NCBI RefSeq assembly: GCF_007827455.1
Contig: NZ_VISM01000001.1
Location: 806,001-870,000, forward strand
DNA length: 64,000 nucleotides
Origin: Lutibacter sp. Hel_I_33_5
GTDB taxonomy: Bacteria; Bacteroidota; Bacteroidia; Flavobacteriales; Flavobacteriaceae
Direction: 5' to 3'
The stretch's first letter is position 1, and every line of letters begins with the position of its first letter. This document shows positions 8,380 to 16,200 of the stretch, piece after piece. Made by a program: the position numbers and the translations under genes. The notes beneath the pieces are model-generated. The model made no database searches, was not told the DNA's origin, and saw only the letters and a list, made by a program, of their open reading frames with translations.

Positions 8380-9418
8380 ATAAAATAGATTTCATAGTCT
8401 GAGCCTTGGCAATGGTTTCTTCCCATTCTTTTTCTGGAATGCTATCTTTTGTTATTCCGCCACCAATAAAAATAATAGCCTTATTATTTTCTACTTTCAT
8501 ACATCTGAGATTTACAAAAAGTTCAGATTTTTTATTTTCTATGTTAAGCTCTCCTAAAAACCCCGTGTAATAAGTTCTCTTATAGATTTCATTTTCCTTA
8601 ATGAATTCTTTCGAAGCCAATAAAGGCATTCCACATACAGCTGGTGTTGGATGTAGTTTTTCAATTAACTTAGAATTTTGATCTTTTATATTTCCAGAAA
8701 TTTTTGTCTTTAAATGCACCAAATTTCCTGCAATACTCGTTTCTCTATCTGCTATAGAAATTACATCACAAATGTTAGAAAGACTATCTACAATATAATC
8801 TGTAACTAATTGTTGTTCATCAATTTCCTTAGCTTTCCAAACTATTTTTTTGTCTTTTTTTAACGTTTGTGTTCCAGCTAAAGACATGGTTGTAAATTCT
8901 TTACCATCAATCTTTAAAAATGTTTCGGGTGTAGCTCCTAACCATAAACCAATTGCCGGATGATACCATACATAAACCATGGCATTATTGTATTTAAGTA
9001 ATAACCTTTTAAATACCTCAACAATATTAAAATCTAAGACATCAATTTCTTCTTTTCTCGATAAAACAACTTTCTTAATTTTATTTTGATTGATAGCTTC
9101 AATTGCTTTTTCAATCATTTTTAGATGTTCTTTTTTTTCTGAAATATCAGAGTTAACATTTTTTATTGTTGAAATTACTTCTCCTGAAATAGTAATTGTT
9201 TCTTGTATAAATTCTGATTGCTCTTTCGGAATTAATATTTTAGGTTTTTCAGCATCAAAAGGAGCAAACACAAAACCACTTTCGGAAAAATCAGAAGTAA
9301 AAAAAACTTCATCATTTTTTTGAAATAAGCCGGAAACTAAACTTTCTTTTGGCTTCCTATAAGCAACAAAGGGTAATTTCTGTTGAAATGATTCTTCTAT
9401 TTGTTTAACTATTTTCAA
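8378..9418 (-). CDS. menF: Isochorismate synthase (chorismate-binding family)
   Basis: Converts chorismate to isochorismate, the entry to menaquinone synthesis (a siderophore role would be the alternative for this family). The 346 residues cover the chorismate-utilising domain: KVVLSRKEEI, WLGATPETFL, MSLAGTQ, HPTPAVCGMP, YYTGFLGE and LFVNLRCM are all present in the expected order. The start ATG overlaps the stop of the alpha/beta hydrolase gene (ATGA), and a PaaI-type thioesterase leads the unit. That context favours menaquinone, since a thioesterase is needed for 1,4-dihydroxynaphthoyl-CoA. No menD or menB is in the window. Confidence 0.88.
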   Translation of the reverse strand: MKIVKQIEESFQQKLPFVAYRKPKESLVSGLFQKNDEVFFTSDFSESGFVFAPFDAEKPKILIPKEQSEFIQETITISGEVISTIKNVNSDISEKKEHLKMIEKAIEAINQNKIKKVVLSRKEEIDVLDFNIVEVFKRLLLKYNNAMVYVWYHPAIGLWLGATPETFLKIDGKEFTTMSLAGTQTLKKDKKIVWKAKEIDEQQLVTDYIVDSLSNICDVISIADRETSIAGNLVHLKTKISGNIKDQNSKLIEKLHPTPAVCGMPLLASKEFIKENEIYKRTYYTGFLGELNIENKKSELFVNLRCMKVENNKAIIFIGGGITKDSIPEKEWEETIAKAQTMKSIL

Positions 9419-10266
9419 TCTAAATGTATTAAAAGTTGTTTTTTAATAAAGTCAAAATGACTCCAAATTAATTCATGCCCAGCATTTTCAATCGTTACTA
9501 ATTTAAATTGTTCAGAATTAAATTGCTTTTCTAAAAACTCTGAGTTACTTAACGGTACAATCCAATCAGTAGTTCCGTGAATACTTATAATATTATTTGG
9601 ACTTGTATTCCAATTATTTTCAAAATTCTCTAAATCTTTTGCGTGAGACAATTTCTCCTTAGAAGCTTGCTTCCAAATAGTTGGAACTAACCAGCGTGTT
9701 AATTTCCATTGATAAAAATTTAACGCCCATGGCATAAATTCAGCTTTACTATAAACTGCAGGTGCACATAAAACAACTTTCTTAAACTTTTCTTTTGTTG
9801 CTAACGCTATTGGACCACCAAAAGAATATCCTACTAAAATTGTGTTGTCTTTATTGAGGTTTTTGGTAACATTTAGCAACAATGCATTCTCAAAAGCAAT
9901 ACTTTCTTGCACATCATTTTTATCATTATAATTATATCCAATTCTATCGTAAGAAATAAAATTAGCTTTTGCTTGCAACAAACTATCTAACATATATTTA
10001 GAAAAATCTGTGGACGAACCTATGGTACCATGGACAAATACAATAGTTGGCAGAACCGTATCTGACTTTATTTCAAGTTTTCGATATTCAAAACCTTTAA
10101 ATTTTTCTTTAGTTAATTTGGGTTGAATAGCACTTTTTGTAAAAACTTCTAAAACCTCGTTATCGGATTTTGGTGTTGTAAATGTTACAAAAACCCAATA
10201 ACAAACTAATATTAAAACAACAGAAACGATTCCTGTAATTTTTAAAACTTTAGTAAGAAGCTTCAT
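9415..10266 (-). CDS. Membrane-anchored alpha/beta hydrolase
   Basis: A 283-residue alpha/beta-fold hydrolase with an N-terminal hydrophobic anchor (about residues 10-30), so probably facing the periplasm. The oxyanion region is VFVHGTIGS, the nucleophile elbow GYSFGG carries the catalytic Ser, and AGHELIW near the C-terminus supplies the His. The substrate is unknown. It sits one base after the thioesterase stop and overlaps isochorismate synthase by four bases, so the three are co-translated. MenH is also an alpha/beta hydrolase, but the membrane anchor argues against that identity. Confidence 0.8.
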   Translation of the reverse strand: MKLLTKVLKITGIVSVVLILVCYWVFVTFTTPKSDNEVLEVFTKSAIQPKLTKEKFKGFEYRKLEIKSDTVLPTIVFVHGTIGSSTDFSKYMLDSLLQAKANFISYDRIGYNYNDKNDVQESIAFENALLLNVTKNLNKDNTILVGYSFGGPIALATKEKFKKVVLCAPAVYSKAEFMPWALNFYQWKLTRWLVPTIWKQASKEKLSHAKDLENFENNWNTSPNNIISIHGTTDWIVPLSNSEFLEKQFNSEQFKLVTIENAGHELIWSHFDFIKKQLLIHLD

Positions 10267-10267
10267 A

Positions 10268-10687
10268 CTACTTTTTCTTATCTACAATAATATTTGTGAG
10301 TTTACCAATAGAAATTAACGCATCATTTTCATCAACAATTCTAATCTCCCATAAATGTGTAGTTTTTCCTTTATGAATTGGCTTAGCAGTTGCAAAAACT
10401 TCGCCTTCTCTTTTACTTTTTATATGGTTAATACTTAAATCAATTCCTAATATTAATTTTGAATCATCATTTAAAAATATGGCAGAAGCACAACTTCCAA
10501 CTGTTTCTGCTAAAGCAGCTGTTGCTCCTCCATGAAGTAATCCATAAGGTTGATGCACACTAGAATTAACAGGCATTTTTGCGGTTATAGTTTCATCATC
10601 AACATGAATAAATTCCATTGATAATGTTTCCATTAATGTGTTTTTACACATTAAGTTTAATCTGTCTATTATTGCTTTTTTATCCAT
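10268..10687 (-). CDS. Hotdog-fold thioesterase, PaaI/MenI-like
   Basis: A 139-residue hotdog thioesterase of the PaaI type, acting on an acyl-CoA. Characteristic segments are the HQPYGLLHGGATAALAETVGS block, which has the catalytic acidic residue on the long helix, and the GIDLSINHIKSKREG strand. Given the downstream isochorismate synthase, 1,4-dihydroxy-2-naphthoyl-CoA hydrolysis in menaquinone synthesis is the best guess; this is inference from context. The start is taken at the ATG at 10687 (DKKAIIDRL) rather than a start 21 bases upstream that lacks family similarity. Confidence 0.85.
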   Translation of the reverse strand: MDKKAIIDRLNLMCKNTLMETLSMEFIHVDDETITAKMPVNSSVHQPYGLLHGGATAALAETVGSCASAIFLNDDSKLILGIDLSINHIKSKREGEVFATAKPIHKGKTTHLWEIRIVDENDALISIGKLTNIIVDKKK

Positions 10688-10732
10688 AAAATTTCGCTTA
10701 AAATACACAGTAAAAGTACATATATTTTATTG

Positions 10733-10740
10733 TATTTTTG
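10733..10740 (+). promoter_or_regulatory. Putative -7 promoter element
   Basis: TATTTTTG matches TAnnTTTG and lies 21 bp before the ATG at 10762. No TTG is present at the proper -33 distance, so this is only a partial match. Confidence 0.35.
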
Positions 10741-10761
10741 CATTAGAAATTATCAATTATT

Positions 10762-11253
10762 ATGTACAAAGTTCGAGTAATTTTAGATACTCAAGAAGAT
10801 GTAATTAGAACAATAACTATTAATAATACGATTAATTTAGAGGATTTGCATTTTACAATTGCAAAAGCTTTTGGATTTAACGGTTTAGAAATGGCTTCTT
10901 TTTACAGAACTGATGATGAATGGAATCAAGGTGAAGAAATTCCATTATTTAACATGGCAGAAGCTGGTGAAGGGATTTCTATGGCTTCTTGTATTTTGCA
11001 TCAAACACTAGTAAATACTAATGATAAGCTTATTTATGTATACGATTTCTTGCATATGTGGACATTTTATGTTGAAGTTGTAGATATTAATAATCAATTA
11101 ATTACTGAATCCAAAACATTACTTTCTGTTGGTGAAATTCCTAAAGAAGCTCCAGAAAAAGAGTTTAAAGCAGAAGATTTTGGAAAAGATTTAGACGATG
11201 AATTTAAGGATGATATAGATCCTTATGATGATTACGATTTTAATGAATATTAA
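10762..11253 (+). CDS. pRiA4b ORF-3-like domain protein
   Basis: A 163-residue protein of the plasmid pRiA4b ORF-3-like family (some annotations call it IS1096 passenger-like; no transposon is present here). The core begins KVRVILDTQEDVIRTI, with LEDLHFTIAKAFGF and a YVYDFLHMWTFYVEV segment typical of the family. The last 35 residues are very acidic (Asp/Glu-rich) and likely disordered. Function unknown. It is flanked by unrelated units, so context does not help. The 156-bp spacer that follows holds nothing I recognise. Confidence 0.78.
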   Translation: MYKVRVILDTQEDVIRTITINNTINLEDLHFTIAKAFGFNGLEMASFYRTDDEWNQGEEIPLFNMAEAGEGISMASCILHQTLVNTNDKLIYVYDFLHMWTFYVEVVDINNQLITESKTLLSVGEIPKEAPEKEFKAEDFGKDLDDEFKDDIDPYDDYDFNEY

Positions 11254-11409
11254 TAAATGTTTATTTATGTAATTATTTATTCGTTTTTTAAAGCAGAAAT
11301 AATATTGTTTTAAGTTAAACAATTACACAAATAAACAAATCCACAATTTTTCCAGTAACAAATTTGTAAATTAGTCGTCATATACACATAATCGACTAAA
11401 TCAACTTCT

Positions 11410-12309
11410 TTGGAAACAATCTTATCGCTTAAAAACCTTGACAAAAAATTCGGAATTGTTCACGCTGTAAATAATTTATCTTTTGATATTAAGAAAGGGA
11501 ATGTTTATGGAATTTTAGGTCCAAACGGTAGTGGGAAATCAACCACATTAGGAATTATTTTAAACGTAGTTAATAAAACTTCTGGAGAATTCTCTTGGTT
11601 TGACGGTAATTTATCAACGCATCAAGCGCTTAAAAAAGTAGGTGCTATTATAGAGCGACCTAACTTTTATCCGTACATGACAGCAACTCAAAATTTAAAG
11701 CTGATATGTAAAATTAAAGGTGTTTCAACAGAAAATATTGATGATAAATTAAAAGTTGTAAATCTTTACGAAAGAAGAAATAGTAAGTTTAAAACCTATT
11801 CTTTAGGAATGAAACAACGTTTAGCGATTGCTTCTGCCTTATTAAATAATCCAGAAATTTTAATTCTTGACGAACCAACTAATGGTTTAGATCCTCAAGG
11901 GATTCATGAGATACGTCAAATAATTAAAAAGATTGCTAAAAATGGAACTACTATCCTACTCGCTTCTCATTTATTAGATGAAGTAGAAAAAGTGTGTAGC
12001 CATGTTGTAGTCATTAGAAAAGGAATTAAATTATACAGTGGAAGAGTTGATGAAATGACAGCTTCTAATGGTTTATTTGAACTAAAGATTGATGAAAATG
12101 AAGAAAAACTATTAACTATTTTAGAAAATCATGAAGCAATTGTAAAAGTTACTAAAGACCATGAAACAATAATTGCGACCTTAAAAAGTGATATTTCTTC
12201 AACAGAAATAAATCAATATTTATTTGAAAATGGATTGATTTTATCACACTTAGTAAAACGTAAACCAAGCTTAGAACAACAATTCTTAGATTTAACCAAC
12301 AACAACTAA
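11410..12309 (+). CDS. ABC-2 type transporter ATPase
   Basis: The 299-residue ATP-binding subunit of an ABC-2 type transporter. The Walker A is GPNGSGKST near residues 37-45, the signature SLGMKQRLA, and the Walker B ILILDEPTNGLDP with catalytic Glu; the switch His is in LLASHLLDE. The C-terminal 80 residues form the usual accessory region. The start codon is TTG at 11410 (ETILSLKNLDKKFG). The permease follows after 58 bp. The substrate cannot be told; related pairs export peptides, drugs or lipids. Confidence 0.92.
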   Translation: METILSLKNLDKKFGIVHAVNNLSFDIKKGNVYGILGPNGSGKSTTLGIILNVVNKTSGEFSWFDGNLSTHQALKKVGAIIERPNFYPYMTATQNLKLICKIKGVSTENIDDKLKVVNLYERRNSKFKTYSLGMKQRLAIASALLNNPEILILDEPTNGLDPQGIHEIRQIIKKIAKNGTTILLASHLLDEVEKVCSHVVVIRKGIKLYSGRVDEMTASNGLFELKIDENEEKLLTILENHEAIVKVTKDHETIIATLKSDISSTEINQYLFENGLILSHLVKRKPSLEQQFLDLTNNN

Positions 12310-12315
12310 ACAATT

Positions 12316-12347
12316 ACGCTGTCAGTTCAAGCGCAGTCTAGAACTAA
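12316..12347. repeat. REP-like GC-richer intergenic sequence
   Basis: Between the ABC ATPase and permease genes is a short block, ACGCTGTCAGTTCAAGCGCA and onward to AGAACTAAC, with GTTC/GAAC complementarity. It is clearly richer in G and C than its surroundings. From memory, closely similar blocks recur between genes in Flavobacteriaceae genomes. I found only this copy in the window. Confidence 0.45.
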
Positions 12348-12367
12348 CTTGATAAAAAACATACATT

Positions 12368-13213
12368 ATGCTAAGATTACTTTCTATAGAATTTCATAAA
12401 ATAAAACATAACAGAGCTAGTAAAGTATTATCTATAATTTATTTTGTTTTACTTACATCAATTGCATTAATTGCTGCGATTAAGTTTGATATTGGTCCTG
12501 TAAAATTTCATTTGGCTGAACAAGGCATTTTTAATTTTCCATATATCTGGCATTTTAATAGTTATATGGCTTCAATTTTCAAATTCTTCTTATTGCTTGT
12601 TATTGTTTCTATGATGGCAAATGAATATAGTTACAAAACGCTTAAACAAAATTTAATTGACGGGTTAAGTAAAAAAGAATTTATCTTATCTAAATTTTAT
12701 ACTGTTCTAGTATTTGCTCTAACTTCTACAGTTTTTGTATTTATTGTTTCATTAGTTCTTGGTCTTATCTATTCAGATTATAATGAATTTGCAATAATTA
12801 GTTCCGACCTAGAATACATGCTCGCTTTTTTTGTAAAATTAGTTGGTTTTTTCTCCTTTGGATTATTTTTAGGAATCTTAATTAAACGTTCGGCTTTTGC
12901 AGTTGCTGCAATGTTAGTGTGGTTTTTTATTGAAAGTATGTTAAAAGGTTATTTATTTTGGAGCTTTAAAGACGTTTCAAACACAACTGAAAGTGTAAAT
13001 AATATTATGCAGTTTTTGCCTTTAGAAGCAATGACAAACCTAATTAAAGAACCGTTTACAAGGTTAGGTGCTGTACGTTCTGTTGCCAACCAAATTGGAG
13101 AAAATTTAAGTAAAGATTTTTCTGTACAGTTTACAGATATTATTATAGTTTCTGTTTGGACTGCTATCTTTATTTACTTATCATATGTCTTGTTAAAAAA
13201 GAGAGATTTATAA
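12368..13213 (+). CDS. ABC-2 type transporter permease
   Basis: A 281-residue integral membrane protein with about six predicted helices (near residues 20-40, 70-90, 115-138, 155-175, 180-200 and 255-275), partner of the upstream ATPase. The N-terminal cytoplasmic segment LLSIEFHKIKHNRASK and the NEYSYKTLKQNLIDG motif after helix 2 are typical of ABC-2 permeases of the bacitracin/lantibiotic-resistance type. The first giant secreted-protein gene starts only 48 bp downstream. A functional tie is possible but not shown. Confidence 0.88.
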   Translation: MLRLLSIEFHKIKHNRASKVLSIIYFVLLTSIALIAAIKFDIGPVKFHLAEQGIFNFPYIWHFNSYMASIFKFFLLLVIVSMMANEYSYKTLKQNLIDGLSKKEFILSKFYTVLVFALTSTVFVFIVSLVLGLIYSDYNEFAIISSDLEYMLAFFVKLVGFFSFGLFLGILIKRSAFAVAAMLVWFFIESMLKGYLFWSFKDVSNTTESVNNIMQFLPLEAMTNLIKEPFTRLGAVRSVANQIGENLSKDFSVQFTDIIIVSVWTAIFIYLSYVLLKKRDL

Positions 13214-13261
13214 TACTTTTTAAATATATTTGGAGTTATACTATTTAAACTTCAAAAATAC

Positions 13262-16200
13262 ATGCGATCAGGTATTTATTTTATTATTTTGTTTTGTTTT
13301 TTTACAATTTCAAATATACATGCACAATTAAGTACTAAACATTATATTCCGCCAATTACTGGTCATCAAAATGATTTACCTAAGGAAACTTATATTTATA
13401 TTTCAAGTCCAAAGAATAATGTAGCATTTACTGTTACACCTGTTGGTTTTCCAAACAAGATATTTAGTGGGGTTGTTTCTAATAATAGTCCATTTGTTTA
13501 CAGAATAGTAGAAGACGGTGAAGATCCGTCTAACCCCATAGCTATATTGGATGAAGATGGAGACACACAATTTACAGCTCCTTCTAACTTGTCAAATACT
13601 ATAATAAAAGATAGAGGATATATTATTGAGGCAACAGATGTTATCTACGTTTCTATTAGATTTGATGCAGTCTCAGGGTATCAAGCAGGGGCATTAGTTA
13701 GTAAAGGGTTATCTGGATTAGGAAAAGTTTTTAGAGTCGGAGCCTTTGTTAGGCAAGGAGTTTTAGGAAATGGTTTTTTAAATTTTGCTTCTATAATGGC
13801 TACAGAAGATAATACCAAAGTAACTTTTGGAGATTTTTCTAATTCGATAGCAATAGTAAACCATACTGGAAACACACCTATTCAAACAATATTACAAGAA
13901 GGAGAATCATACTTTATCGCAGTACAAGCTGGGGTTAATTCTGGTGACCCTAATGATATTGTTGGTTCACTTATAGAATCAGACAAACCAATTGTTGTAA
14001 ATACTGGCTCTATTACAGGTAGTTTTTCTACAGGAACAGGTGGAAGAGATTATGGTGTAGATCAAATTGTAGATTTCAATAAAGTTGGAAATGAATATAT
14101 TTTTATTAGAGGAAATGGTGGTAATTCGCCTATAGGTGATGAATGGGAAAATGTTTTATTGGTAGCTCACATAGATAAAACAGAAATATTCATTAATAAT
14201 AATCAAAAAATTGCAACAATAAATGCAGGAGAATATTACGTAATTGAAGGTGATTCATATACAAATGAAAATTTATATGTTAAAACTTCTCAGTCAGTTT
14301 TTGCTTATCAAGGAATAGGTGGAAATCCTAATAGTAAAGCAAATCAGGGCATGTTCTTTGTTCCTCCTTTAAGTTGTGAAAATAAAGGGAATGTAGATAA
14401 CATCGCAGCTATCGATAAAATTGGAAATACAGATTTTAGTGGTGGAATTACAGTTGTTTCAGAGAAAGGAGCAACTATTTTAGTTAATAAACAACCTATT
14501 AATTCTTTCAATACTATTGGTCCAACTTCTGTAGATGGTAATACAAAATATGAAACTTATAAAGTAAATGGTTTAACTGGTAATGTTTCAGTAGAAAGTA
14601 CTGGTGAGTTATATTGTGCATACTTTAATCGTAGTGGTTTTGCTACATCGGGGAGTTTCTACTCAGGCTTTCCGTCACCCCCAGAAATTAATTTTAACGC
14701 AACAGTTGTTACTCTAGGTAATTGTATTCCAAATGTAAAATTGGAAGCTTTAAACACAAGTGCTTTTGATACATTTGAATGGTATTATGACAGCGGAAAC
14801 GGGTTCCAACCAACAGGAAATATAACAGCCAAATTTACACCAACAAATCCTGGGAATTATAAACTAAGAGGCGTAATAAATTGTTCTAATGCAGTTTTTG
14901 AATCTGCAATTGTTCCTGTAAGTATTTGCCCTGATGATGCCGATAATGATCTTATTATTGATAATGTTGATATTGATACAGATAATGATGGAATCTTAAA
15001 TTGTGATGAATCTCGAGGAGATGTAACAATTAATTTAACAGATATTAATATACCTGTACTTAACTTTCTTGATAATTCTACTGATAATTCATTTGTAACT
15101 ACAAAGATTATTTCGAATGGAACTTCAACTTTGACTGGCGATATAACAGGTAATTTTACAACAAGTATAGAACCAGCATTAAATTCAGATGTATCCTACG
15201 AATTATCTTTTAGTAAACCGTCTCATATTGAATATTCGCAGAATACAGCCATAACTCACACAAATGTTGCAGGTGAAAATTTTTCACTAACAATTACACC
15301 CAATAACAAGAACATAACTTTAATAGACCCAGATAATATTTTATTAGTTGACACTAATTTTGATGGAGTTTATGAAAGTAATATTAATAACTATAATGCA
15401 ACTGAAATACGCTTTCAAATAAACCCTACACCTAAAGGAACAACTCCTTTTAAAATTGCAGGAAATAGTATTGATAAAATAACCTTTAAACATACACTAA
15501 GTAATGTAAGTAATGCCTCAAGTTTTGCTGGAAATATAAAATTAACCTGTTTCGCAAAAGATTCTGATGGTGATGGAATAGAAGATGCATTAGATTTAGA
15601 TTCTGATAATGATGGAATTAAAGATTTTGATGAATTTGCAGGTCAAAAAATTAGTTTAACAGGAAACGACACAAATTTAGATGGATTAGATGATGTTTTT
15701 AACAACCTAACTATTTCAGATTTTGACAAAGACGGAATTCCTGATTATTTAGATGTAGATTCTGATAACGACGGAATTTATGATTCTACAGAAGCTGGTC
15801 ATAATTTAGATGCAAATCTAGATGGAGTTATAGATAACCCAATTGTTGGTACGAATGGATTAGTTAATAGTTTAGAAACAACAGCAAATAGTGGAATTCT
15901 AAAAACACCTACTTCAGATATAAATGGTGATAACAGAATAAACTCAGTCGATTTAGATGCTGATGGAGATCGTTGTTTTGATGTGATTGAAGCTGGATTT
16001 TTAGATCCGAATAACGATAATATTATTGGTCCTTCTCCTGTTCAAGTAGATGCAAACGGGAAAGTAATTAATATCCCTGATGGATATACTGCTCCAAACT
16101 TAAATTATATAACTATAGCACCTATAGATTTAAACACTCCTTTTGAAAATGTTACTTTTTGTGAAGCCTCCACTTCCACAATAACCATAGATTCAACCGC

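Noticed and set aside
10762..11253. Mobile element suggested by the IS1096-like family name
   Set aside because: No transposase, inverted repeats or target duplication are visible; the name comes from family history only.
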